A DNA stretch of 64,000 nt, taken from positions 1-64,000 of the forward strand of contig JACMKX010000021.1 of the NCBI GenBank assembly GCA_014379905.1, given 5' to 3'. The notes below the pieces were generated by a model. That model did not search any database. It was not told where the DNA came from and worked only from the letters and a program-made list of their open reading frames with translations. Source of the stretch: Ferruginibacter sp. Lineage in GTDB: Bacteria > Bacteroidota > Bacteroidia > Chitinophagales > Chitinophagaceae. Shown piece after piece: positions 53,223 to 60,529 of the stretch. Numbering within the stretch: the stretch's first letter is position 1; every line of letters begins with the position of its first letter. A program made the translations under genes and the position numbers.

Positions 53223-53990
53223 ACGGCCCATCCATCCGCCATCAACGGTGAGAATGGTGCCGTGTACATAATTCGAAGCAGCAGATGCCAGGAAAGTAAC
53301 AGGCCCTTTAAAGTCATCGGTTTCACCCCACCTGCCTGCAGGTATTCTATCCAGTATGGATTTACTTCTTTCCGCATCATTTCTCAATGCTTCAGTATTA
53401 TCGGTAGCAATATAACCTGGTGCAATACCGTTTACATTGATCCCTTTTCCGGCCCACTCATTTGCCAAAGCTTTTACCAGGCTGGCAATAGCGCCTTTAC
53501 TGGCAGCATAACCCGGAACATTTACCCCTCCCTGGAAACTTAACAGGGAACAGGTGAAAATAATTTTACCACTTCCCTGCTCCAACATGCGTTTGCCTGT
53601 TTCTCTGGCCAATATAAATTGGGCATCCAGGTTTATATTGATTACCCTGTCCCAGTACTCGTCGCTATGTTCAGCTGCAGGTGCTCTCATGATAGTACCT
53701 GCATTGTTCACAAGAATATCGATGGATTTATTTTCTGCAAAAACCTTTTCAATAAAAGCATACAAAGAAGTCCTGTCGCTTAAATCGGCCTGGTAAGCTT
53801 TAAATTTTTTGCCGGCAAGCAATACTTCTTTTTCAATATCACTATCCGCCAGGGCAAGTGAATTGGACACACCAATAATATCTGCACCGGCTTCTGCCAA
53901 ACCAATGGCCATTGCTTTACCAATGCCTTTGTTGCAACCTGTTACCAATGCGGTTTTTCCTGAAAGATCAAAAGGGTTTTTAGTACTCAT
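53220..53990 (-). CDS. kduD: SDR oxidoreductase, KduD-like (2-dehydro-3-deoxy-D-gluconate 5-dehydrogenase)
   Basis: A 256-aa short-chain dehydrogenase. The cofactor loop is VTGCNKGIGKAMAIG, NNAG appears in VNNAGTIMRAP, and the catalytic Tyr-x3-Lys is in GYAASKGAIASLVKAL. Sequence type and operon mates point to KduD, which reduces 2,5-diketo-3-deoxygluconate to KDG in pectin breakdown; gluconate 5-dehydrogenase is the alternative. Its ATG overlaps by one base the TAA stop of the uxaC remnant (TAATG), showing the two were once translationally coupled. Confidence 0.85.
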   Translation of the reverse strand: MSTKNPFDLSGKTALVTGCNKGIGKAMAIGLAEAGADIIGVSNSLALADSDIEKEVLLAGKKFKAYQADLSDRTSLYAFIEKVFAENKSIDILVNNAGTIMRAPAAEHSDEYWDRVININLDAQFILARETGKRMLEQGSGKIIFTCSLLSFQGGVNVPGYAASKGAIASLVKALANEWAGKGINVNGIAPGYIATDNTEALRNDAERSKSILDRIPAGRWGETDDFKGPVTFLASAASNYVHGTILTVDGGWMGR

Positions 53991-54396
53991 TACCAGTTAA
54001 AATATTTTTTGGCGTTATTGTAGCAGATATCCTGGATTACTTTGCCGGTCCATTCAATATTGTCCGGCAGTTCGCCATTCTCTATCTCTTCGCCAAAGAT
54101 ATTGCAAAGCAGTCTTCTAAAATATTCGTGGCGTGGATAAGAAAGGAAACTACGTGAATCTGTGAGCATTCCAACGAACTTACTCAGCAGGCCCATATTG
54201 CTCAATGCATTGATCTGTTTGGTCATTCCATCCTTTTGATCCAGGAACCACCAGGCCGACCCCCATTGGATCTTACCGGCTTTTGAACCATCATTAAAAT
54301 TGCCGATCATGGTGGCCATTATTTCATTATCTGCCGGGTTTAAATTGTACAATATCGTTTTCGTTAATTTATTTTCCTTGTCTAGTTTATTTAAAA
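53990..54396 (-). pseudogene. uxaC: C-terminal remnant of uronate isomerase
   Basis: The frame reads [20 protein letters not shown], then NGDFND-like [40 protein letters not shown] and ends at [10 protein letters not shown]; these are the last ~135 of about 470 residues of UxaC. The N-terminal two thirds, with most of the active site, are missing and no start codon begins the fragment. It directly follows the degenerated C-terminus of uxaB, so a deletion has joined the two. In intact form the enzyme isomerises galacturonate to tagaturonate. Confidence 0.85.
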
Positions 54397-54970
54397 ATTA
54401 AGCCAGCATTAATGATAAGTTACGCCTGTTCATCTTGGAAGAATACTGCATCAAATGCTTAACCATTGGTGTTCAATAAAAGGATTCCGGTACCTGTCAA
54501 GCACTTTACGGGCAAAACTTTTCGCTTCTTCGACTAATATGGACTGACTTTTAATTGTATTTACAATTTCATCTTCCATCAACAGGCTTGTAAAAGCCGA
54601 AAAATCATTATCCGCCATTGCTTCCTTTGCCGTTTTAAAACCAGCCAGCAAAGCAAGGCCAGAGGTAAAGGTATCCGAGCCACTGAGCAAGCGGATCTTT
54701 AATTCCCTGAACTTAGCAATGTCCGGTGTTAATATAATATCATCGTTTCCTTCTGCAAATGAAGAACGGATCTCACTTTTTCACTGGCAGTTTGAATCAC
54801 CCACAATGCATAAGATTCACTCATGATCATCAGTTCATCTTCAAAACCAAGCTCTTGTTCATTTTGCAACTGTTCTTCCTTACTGAATTGTCCTGGCATA
54901 ATTCTATTCTTTATAATAAGCGATTTATTTACGCAGTCGTTATCGGTAACTTGCCCATACAGGAATTTGC
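54397..54970 (-). pseudogene. uxaB: Degenerate fragment of tagaturonate reductase
   Basis: Three frames are needed. NRIMPGQFSKEEQLQNEQEL and the following FEDELMIMSESYALWVIQ read in the first; after a shift near 54773 the frame continues IRLLSGSDTFTSGLALLAGF and on through YRNPFIEHQWLSI; a further shift near 54458 adds MQYSSKMNRRNL before a stop at 54397. The patterns PG.f...e...ELGFED.LM...E.Y.LWVI, .LSGS.TF..GLA.LAGF and RNP.IEHQWLSI are UxaB hallmarks. The N-terminal NAD-binding half is gone. It would have reduced tagaturonate to altronate. Confidence 0.75.
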
Positions 54971-54973
54971 AAG

Positions 54974-55402
54974 CTATTGTATTTTTATTGCCTGCCTGGA
55001 GGCCAGTTGCCAGCCCATTTTTGTTTCTACCCAAAACTGTACAACCTGCAATTTTACGGTACCTGCTTTCCCATTGTCATTGGTTTCGGCATTGAGTTCA
55101 TGGCGAACTACAGCGGCATTCTTATACAAAGCAATTGTTTGACTGCTAATATTGATGCTTACAAAATCTGATTTACCTGAAGATAGTTTTTCAATAAACT
55201 GCTCCTGTGTTTCCACCAGGCCTGACGAATGCCCATAGCTCAACTCAGGGGTAGTAACCTGTAGTAATTGTGCTTTATCACCACTAAGCATGGCGAGCCG
55301 CAATACTTCCAATGAAAATTTCATATCGTTCAATTCCCTCTTTTGTGCCTGGGATGCGAGACCTGCAAAAGAGAGCAGGAATAGCAAAATAGCTTTTATC
55401 AT
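54974..55402 (-). CDS. Secreted DUF4440 / SnoaL-like protein
   Basis: A 142-aa protein with a signal peptide (MIKAILLFLLSFAGLASQAQ) and a cone-shaped NTF2/SnoaL-like domain of the DUF4440 type (LEVLRLAMLSGDKAQLLQVT near the start, WQLASRQAIKIQ at the end). Such proteins are often ligand-binding or of unknown function. It remains intact between two blocks of pseudogenes and was part of the pectin/galacturonate operon. An opposite-strand frame over the same DNA is a shadow. Confidence 0.75.
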   Translation of the reverse strand: MIKAILLFLLSFAGLASQAQKRELNDMKFSLEVLRLAMLSGDKAQLLQVTTPELSYGHSSGLVETQEQFIEKLSSGKSDFVSINISSQTIALYKNAAVVRHELNAETNDNGKAGTVKLQVVQFWVETKMGWQLASRQAIKIQ

Positions 55403-55411
55403 AACAAAAAT

Positions 55412-56186
55412 TTATTTTGTAAATCTAAACCAATCTAGGTTAGCATAACCTGCGTCGTTGGTAATATTATTCCGCAGGCAATACATTCCAATTTTTGCGC
55501 CTACCCATTTGCCGGCTTTTAGCCGCATTGATGTTTTCAAAAGCAATGGTATACAGCTGATCACCCTTTTTTATGATGTTGATACTGGCATAGTCAGTAC
55601 CAAACAGTACGAGGCCAAAACGTTCTCCCGGGTGTTTGGGGTGAAATGAAATTTTTGCCGTTGCGGTAAATGTTTCGCCTGGTAATTTTTGTGTAACAAT
55701 ATCGGGGATGTTCCATAAAGACATCATAGAATCCGGATCGTAGACACTATACATGCGGAGTTTGCCCGGGTTTGCAGGAAATGCCCATCCTTCCTGCTCA
55801 TTAGCCTGCCACTGTCATTACAGCCCCCATTTATTTTCATTAAATTCATCCGATGTTGGTGGAACTGCTCTTTGTATTTTTTTCGTGGTGAAAGGTTTTC
55901 GGTATGTGATCACCGGTTCGCCCTTACCATCTCCATTGAGATCTTTTCCAATAACCGGCCAGTCATTTTTCCAAACCAAAGGTGGCAGGTGTATAACACG
56001 ACCGTAAGCATCTTTATCCTGGCAGTGCAGGAACCAATCCTGCCCTGAAACCGTATTAACCCAGGCACCCTGGTGGGGGCCATTAATAACAGTTGATCAC
56101 TGGTCAATCACCGGTTTTCTTTCATAAGGACCGTAAATATTTTTAGAACGCAGTACGATTTGCCAGCCGGTACTTACGCCACCTGC
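55412..56186 (-). pseudogene. Broken glycoside hydrolase family 43 gene
   Basis: Reading along the minus strand: GGVSTGWQIVLRSKNIYGPY, a TGA at 56097-56099 where relatives have Gly (..DQ-stop-STVINGPHQGAWVNT), then DWFLHCQDKDAYGRV, LPPLVWKNDWPVIGKDLNGD, NENKWGL, tandem TAA-TGA stops, QWQANEQEGWAFPANPGK, SLWNIPDIVTQK. Finally a frameshift near 55530 leads into GKWVGAKIGMYC and GYANLDWFRFTK, ending at 55412. These are the second blade-half and C-terminal beta-sandwich of GH43 beta-xylosidase/arabinofuranosidase-type enzymes. The N-terminal catalytic Asp region is absent, so the gene is dead. Confidence 0.8.
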
Positions 56187-56308
56187 CGGCTAAAGCCTTC
56201 CGCACCCGGAAAAGCGATGGCAATTTCATTACAGGTAGCAGGTCGTGATGATATTTTTGATTGCGATACTCATGCATTGAAGTAGCAGGCTGCAACAGCA
56301 GTAAAAAT
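56187..56308 (-). pseudogene. N-terminal scrap of a secreted pectate lyase-like gene fused to the GH43 remnant
   Basis: The frame from ATG 56308 encodes a signal peptide (MKYRLAIFTAVAACYFNA), an in-frame TGA, and then EIAIAFPGAEGFSR, the typical mature start of Bacteroidota pectate lyases (AFPGAEGFG). It ends at a junction with GH43-type sequence near 56186. The piece therefore looks like the 5' end of a polysaccharide lyase joined by deletion to the middle of a GH43 gene. Moderate confidence because the piece is short. Confidence 0.6.
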
Positions 56309-56342
56309 GGCAAGTCTGTATTTCATAAAAGGTGGGCTCTTT

Positions 56343-56368
56343 AAAAAAAGCTGCCGGAAAGCAGCTTT
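56343..56368 (-). terminator. Terminator after the Gfo/Idh oxidoreductase gene
   Basis: AAAGCTGC (56347-56354) and GCAGCTTT (56361-56368) form the stem; on the minus strand it is followed by seven T. Confidence 0.7.
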
Positions 56369-56495
56369 AAAACAAAAACATTCAAAACGATTGCTTGAGC
56401 TCTTTAACAGCAAACAAATCTCATTACAATTTAATCTAAAAATTTCAGCAGGAAGCCATGCGCATCATCAATATTTACGCAGGCGTTCCCAGTTA

Positions 56496-57539
56496 TCAAA
56501 GTGCAATCACTTTTTTATTGTTATGGCTTTCCTGAACCGCTTGGATAATACGCATGACGTTAACACCATCCTGCCCGGTAACTGGCGCTGGTTCATTGTT
56601 TATGATCGCATCGTACCATTTATTATAGAGTTCCATATAGTCGCCTTGTTCAGATATCATAGCTGTTCTAATTGTTTCCCCGTCTTTTAAAATATTCAGC
56701 AGCCCTTTGCCCTTATCATCTTCTTTACCCCAACCTGCATTGCCTGGTTTACTTCCTTTTTTCAATTCATCTTCCTGTACATCTGCCCTTGGCTTTAGTA
56801 AAGAACCATTGGTACCATGTACAATAAAGGAAGGTTGTGGCTCTTTTACAATAAGGCCGGCTTTTAAGCGTACATTAAACCCATTATAAAACAACAGCAT
56901 ATCGATGTAATCATTTACAATTGATTGTGGCCGGGTGTTAGCAATAAATCCGAACACTGAATGTGGCATGCCGAATAAATACAAGGCCTGGTCAATTAAA
57001 TGCGGCCCCAGGTCGTGCAGCAAACCTGCGCCGGCATTGCTGGTTTCCTTGTGTGTTTTAGGACTTAGTTCAATAGCAAAACGATCATAATGAAATTCTA
57101 CTTCTTTTATTTCTCCCAGCAATCCTTCATCCAATACCTTTTTCACTGTTTTAAGATCACTATCATAGCGGCGGTTTTGAAAAACGCCGAGGATGCAATT
57201 GTTTTCTTTTGCCAGTTCAACCAGTTCTTCTGCTTCTGCAACGGTTGTTGTAAAAGCCTTTTCTACCAATACATGTTTGTGGTGCTGCAATGCTTTTTTT
57301 GCAAATTCAAAATGGGTGTAAGTGGGAGTATTTACGATCACCAGTTCAACTGCATCATCTGCCAGCATTTCGTCAAGGCTGTTAAATGATTGAATACCGC
57401 GATAGGCCGCTGCTGCTTTTTTTTCAGATCTTTCCCAAACGCCGTATAAGTTGAAACCCGGATACGCATCTACAAAGGGGGCATGAAAAACCCAGCCACT
57501 CATTCCGAAAGAGCAAAGGGCAACATTGATTTTTTGCAT
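56496..57539 (-). CDS. Gfo/Idh/MocA family oxidoreductase
   Basis: A 347-aa NAD(P)-dependent sugar-type dehydrogenase. N-terminal Rossmann domain: CSFGMSGWVFHAPFV, VIVNTPTYTHFEFAKKALQH, HVLVEKAFTTTVAEAEELV (the EK motif). The C-terminal domain has GLLHDLGPHLIDQALYLFG with the conserved Asp/His of this family. The substrate is unknown; position at the head of the degenerate pectin/hexuronate region suggests a sugar or sugar acid. A terminator follows downstream. Confidence 0.87.
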   Translation of the reverse strand: MQKINVALCSFGMSGWVFHAPFVDAYPGFNLYGVWERSEKKAAAAYRGIQSFNSLDEMLADDAVELVIVNTPTYTHFEFAKKALQHHKHVLVEKAFTTTVAEAEELVELAKENNCILGVFQNRRYDSDLKTVKKVLDEGLLGEIKEVEFHYDRFAIELSPKTHKETSNAGAGLLHDLGPHLIDQALYLFGMPHSVFGFIANTRPQSIVNDYIDMLLFYNGFNVRLKAGLIVKEPQPSFIVHGTNGSLLKPRADVQEDELKKGSKPGNAGWGKEDDKGKGLLNILKDGETIRTAMISEQGDYMELYNKWYDAIINNEPAPVTGQDGVNVMRIIQAVQESHNNKKVIAL

Positions 57540-57562
57540 AAATAGCTATTTGTTGTAAAGCT

Positions 57563-57587
57563 AAAAAAAGAGCTGCTAATGCAGCTC
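57563..57587 (-). terminator. Minus-strand terminator upstream of the Gfo/Idh gene
   Basis: GAGCTGC-TAAT-GCAGCTC (57570-57587) with a minus-strand run TTTTTTT. It would end a transcript coming from 57600-57850, where only a 43-codon frame (57622-57753) is present. Confidence 0.65.
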
Positions 57588-57621
57588 CAATAGTTTTATA
57601 AGTTCTTCGTAAAAAATAATA

Positions 57622-57753
57622 TTACACAACAGAATTACTGCTGCAATTAATAGAAAGCAAACGGCCGGTTACACAGTTTGAGAACAGGGTGTTGACGCCG
57701 GAGTTGATAGTGGGGAATTCGTCGATGAAAAAAATATAGGCTTGCCAAAGCAT
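57622..57753 (-). CDS. Possible 43-aa small protein
   Basis: An ATG at 57753 opens a 43-codon frame: a hydrophobic LWQAYIFFI start, then IDEFPTINSGVNTLFSNCVT and a Ser/Cys-rich end (INCSSNSVV). A terminator follows 35 bp downstream on the same strand. It could be a small peptide gene or the tail of a decayed gene; the ATG lies in the loop of a hairpin repeat (57742-57766), which argues for the latter. Confidence 0.25.
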   Translation of the reverse strand: MLWQAYIFFIDEFPTINSGVNTLFSNCVTGRLLSINCSSNSVV

Positions 57754-57766
57754 CAAACTTTGGCAA
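57742..57766. repeat. Hairpin TTGCCAAAG-CATCAAA-CTTTGGCAA
   Basis: A perfect 9-bp inverted repeat. A diverged relative is at 58947-58974 (CTTTGCC...GGCAAGG), so it is a dispersed repeat. Confidence 0.6.
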
Positions 57767-57854
57767 ATTATTACCAGCCAGGACCTGCTACCACTCATCA
57801 TTTTCTACTTAAGGGGCTAAAAACGAACCAAAGAATCTGTTTATATTTGGATAG

Positions 57855-58208
57855 ATGAAAGTAGCTGCATTTATATTCCTGGGCATTGTTTGTTTCCTGG
57901 TAATGGAACCACTCGTAGCGGCTATGCAAACTGTCAAACCAACCTGCAGCGTAAAAAGATCCTGCAAAAAAACTACTCCAGTTAAGCCCTGTAAAAAGAA
58001 TACTTCTAATAAACCTTCTCCCGGGGAAGAGAGCAAAGATTGTAACCCCTTTATGGGATGTTCTCTCTGCAACCTTTTCTTAATGGCCAAACCTGCCTCC
58101 GACCTGCACCCAATTATACCGGGCAGGAAAAAGATCATCACACAGAATGATAACCGGCTCATGCGGTATTTATCAGAATGCTGGCACCCTCCCAATGCGA
58201 TTGTTTAA
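57855..58208 (+). CDS. Small secreted Cys/Lys-rich protein
   Basis: A 117-aa protein with a signal peptide (MKVAAFIFLGIVCFLVMEPL) and a mature part containing about eight cysteines (CSVKRSCKKTTPVKPCKK, CNPFMGCSLCNLFL and SECWHPP) on a lysine/proline-rich background. No known domain is recognised. Placed 42 bp ahead of a second small Cys-rich secreted gene and a terminator, so the two form an operon. A metal-binding or disulfide-stabilised envelope role is inferred from composition only. Confidence 0.65.
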   Translation: MKVAAFIFLGIVCFLVMEPLVAAMQTVKPTCSVKRSCKKTTPVKPCKKNTSNKPSPGEESKDCNPFMGCSLCNLFLMAKPASDLHPIIPGRKKIITQNDNRLMRYLSECWHPPNAIV

Positions 58209-58250
58209 ATACCGGTTTTTAAACAATTAAATAATCTAAAATATAATACA

Positions 58251-58436
58251 ATGAAAAAAGTAGTTATAGCAGCTATTGCTTTGTCCCTATTCTCAACTTC
58301 TGCATTTGCGGGGGGTGGCAAGAAAAAGGCAAAGAAAGCGAAAGCCAAAACGGCGTGCACCAAAATCTGCATGCCCACTAAGGATTGTAAAAAAACTATA
58401 ACCTGCCCGATAATGCCGGGTTGCGTTTGTATCTAG
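58251..58436 (+). CDS. Small secreted Lys/Cys-rich peptide
   Basis: A 61-aa protein: signal peptide (MKKVVIAAIALSLFSTSAFA) followed by a Gly/Lys-rich stretch (GGGKKKAKKAKAKT) and five cysteines (CTKICMPTKDCKKTITCP, CVCI end). The mature peptide is only about 40 residues, strongly basic and disulfide-capable. It ends just before a strong terminator. No family is recognised. Confidence 0.65.
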   Translation: MKKVVIAAIALSLFSTSAFAGGGKKKAKKAKAKTACTKICMPTKDCKKTITCPIMPGCVCI

Positions 58437-58452
58437 TTTATAGAGCTCAAAA

Positions 58453-58485
58453 AAGCCCGCTCCATAATGGTAGCGGGCTTTTTTT
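58453..58485 (+). terminator. Terminator of the Cys-rich peptide operon
   Basis: AAGCCCGCT (58453-58461) and AGCGGGCTT (58472-58480) with a long T-run. Confidence 0.88.
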
Positions 58486-58946
58486 ATCGGTATTTCCGGT
58501 ATTTTGTTCTGCACACAGTCGTTGCCCGGGAAGATTTATAGCTCAGCCATCAAGCAAAAGGCCCGTTGTTCCATTGGAAACAACGAGGTTTCCCAAATCA
58601 AAAATTTACGGATAATTGCTTCAAAATCATCAAATGTTTACAACTTTTTTTGAATGCTTATCCTTATATATCAATACATTAAACTGTTTCCAAATTTGTT
58701 TACAGCAAAAATTTTCCAACCTTTTGTGTACGCCTGTAAAAACGTAAAAAAAAAGGTTGTATGCAGGTTGCTATTAAATGCCCGTACTGGTTTAGAACCC
58801 AGCCGTACGTTTAATACCATTTATGGCAAATTGCATCTTTAACCAACCCGCATGCAATACTCAGGATATATTTCAGTCATTCTCTCCGCCTTTTCGTTCA
58901 GAGCCTGCCGGCCCCTCAAAAAATGATCTCTAAATCTATTACAAAC

Positions 58947-58974
58947 TTTGCCAAAAGTTTGAAACTTAGGCAAG
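58947..58974. repeat. Diverged copy of the TTGCCAAAG-type hairpin
   Basis: CTTTGCCAAAAGTTTGAAAC followed by TTAGGCAAGG forms an imperfect palindrome related to 57742-57766. Confidence 0.45.
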
Positions 58975-59192
58975 GCTCCACACCTACTTATATGTTCTTC
59001 TTTCACATTACTTTATCTCTTAACTTTCACCATGGTTCTTGTCATTACGACCCATAATATCCCTACACGCCGCCGGTGCTGTTGTCACCACCGGCATCAA
59101 CGTTAATAAAACTCCTCGTAATTGCTGCTGCTGAGATGATCAATTAAAATCATTTTAGTTTTCAAACATATTTGTTAGTTTACAATAGTTGT

Positions 59193-59216
59193 GAAGCAGG
59201 TGACAACACCTGCTTC
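59193..59216. repeat. Perfect hairpin in gene-poor DNA
   Basis: GAAGCAGGTG, loop ACAA, CACCTGCTTC. No T-run on either strand. Confidence 0.6.
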
Positions 59217-59457
59217 GGCATGTGATGGTTGGGTGTGGGGGTTATAGTAATTTAAGAAGACCACCGGCGGCAAAAGGATTTTTAAATTTTACGCAGGATA
59301 GCTTCTCCTTCAAATAATATTCTTCAAAATCCGGACACAGTCCGGCAAAACTACCCGGCATCAAGTCATCCGCTAAGGGCGTAAGACCTTCGCAAGTAAA
59401 TGTGATTTTAAACTCTTGATTTAAGCCAAAAAACAATAATTTTCCGTATCTTTAAGT

Positions 59458-59721
59458 ATGGTTAACTCAAACCTTACATATACCAGCCTACAAGGTACCA
59501 ATGCCGTAAAAAAGTTGCGGGAGCGCAAGTTAAAAAGCGGGCTACCGTTTATGATCAATGCTAAAGAATTAGCTACCGATGAATGTTATCTTGAATATCC
59601 CGGAGGAGGCATTAAATTGATTAAAGTAGTACATACTTCAAGAAAATTAGACGTTTTAAAAGTACTTACTAATGTTGAAGCCGACAGTATCCGAACAAGG
59701 TTTCACTTTTCCCTGCTCTAA
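59458..59721 (+). CDS. Small protein paired with a zeta-like toxin, candidate antitoxin
   Basis: An 87-aa soluble basic protein (KKLRERKLKSGLPFMINAKE near residues 18-37; a beta-like GGGIKLIKVV segment near 50). I do not recognise the family. It is encoded 9 bp upstream of a zeta-toxin-like kinase, in the order antitoxin-toxin, and the two probably form one operon. It is unlike epsilon antitoxins in sequence, so an antitoxin role is inferred from position only. A TATCTTTA element just upstream (59447-59454) may be its promoter. Confidence 0.65.
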   Translation: MVNSNLTYTSLQGTNAVKKLRERKLKSGLPFMINAKELATDECYLEYPGGGIKLIKVVHTSRKLDVLKVLTNVEADSIRTRFHFSLL

Positions 59722-59730
59722 AACTATCTT

Positions 59731-60375
59731 ATGCCCGAGCTCTATATCATCACCGGTTCTAATGGAGCGGGCAAGTCTTCTGTAGGTCCCGATTACATAC
59801 CTGAAGCATTACGATCAACAATATTTGACGGCGATAAACTTTTTATGCAAAAAAAAAGTGATTATTGGAACAGTGGTATAAGATCGTACAAGGAATGTAG
59901 AAAGCTGGCGTTTGCTGACGTTGAAAATACTTTTGATGCTTTGGTTGAAAGTGCATTGCAACAGCAAGTCGATTGGGCATATGAAGGTCATTTTACTAAT
60001 GATGCTACCTGGGATATTCCTAAAAAATTTAAAGAGGCCAGCTATAAAATACATTTGCTTTTCTTCGGGCTAACAGATACTGCGTTATCAGAAACCCGTG
60101 TAGTAGCACGTTCGCAGGAAGGCGGTCATTATGTAGACCCGATGACCATTTCAGATAATTTTTACGGCAACTTAGAAAAGATGGATCAGTATTTTGTAAT
60201 TTTTGATACAGTTACAATAATTGATACTTCAGAAATTGAGCATACTGGTTTAGCTATGCTTCAAAATGGACAATCTTTTTCTTCTGTATCTTCTACTCTT
60301 TTACCATTATGGTTTACCGATAATCTCCCTAAAATAACCGCGAAAGTAATTGCAGGCAATAAACCTATTCTTTGA
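59731..60375 (+). CDS. Zeta toxin-like P-loop kinase
   Basis: A 214-aa P-loop NTPase resembling zeta-toxin/AAA_33 kinases. Walker A is GSNGAGKS (residues 9-16), an Asp-containing FDGDKLF follows near 32-38 and an Arg-rich lid segment VVARSQEGGHYVD contains the conserved RxxxGGH(x)V pattern at about 123-134. Zeta toxins phosphorylate UDP-N-acetylglucosamine and block wall synthesis; whether this one does is not shown. It is immediately behind a small unknown gene, suggesting a toxin-antitoxin pair. Confidence 0.78.
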   Translation: MPELYIITGSNGAGKSSVGPDYIPEALRSTIFDGDKLFMQKKSDYWNSGIRSYKECRKLAFADVENTFDALVESALQQQVDWAYEGHFTNDATWDIPKKFKEASYKIHLLFFGLTDTALSETRVVARSQEGGHYVDPMTISDNFYGNLEKMDQYFVIFDTVTIIDTSEIEHTGLAMLQNGQSFSSVSSTLLPLWFTDNLPKITAKVIAGNKPIL

Positions 60376-60382
60376 GTTCGAA

Positions 60383-60482
60383 ACCACAGAGAAATAAGAG
60401 AAAGCCACACAGAGAACACAGAGTGCCTCGCATCTACTCCGTGCCACTCCCTGAACCACTCCTGTTTTCTCCGTGGTTAAAC
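60383..60482. repeat. Dispersed imperfect palindrome (ACCACAGAGA...CTCCGTGGTTAA)
   Basis: ACCACAGAGAAATAAGAG and TTTTCTCCGTGGTT form imperfect outer arms. This is the same style of repeat as those at 12876, 14240 and 35993. Confidence 0.4.
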
Positions 60483-60529
60483 TTAAATACTCCCCCATCT
60501 TAACTAAATTGCATCCTTAACCCGCTCAC

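Larger units (their letters stand above)
58486..59457. other. Gene-poor segment of about 1 kb
   Basis: No convincing gene is seen. It holds a TTGCCAAAG-type repeat (58947-58974) and a perfect 10-bp hairpin GAAGCAGGTG-ACAA-CACCTGCTTC (59193-59216). A minus-strand frame at 59242-59436 (64 codons, FGLNQEFKITFTCEGLTPLA onward) has plausible composition but no family match or promoter; it may be a remnant. Confidence 0.4.

Noticed and set aside
58654-58842. 62-codon plus-strand frame in the gene-poor tract
   Set aside because: Low-complexity AT-rich start, no signal or domain, no terminator nearby; probably chance.
59242-59436. 64-codon minus-strand frame before the zeta-like pair
   Set aside because: Composition is plausible, but there is no family match, promoter or terminator; left as a note in the gene-poor segment.
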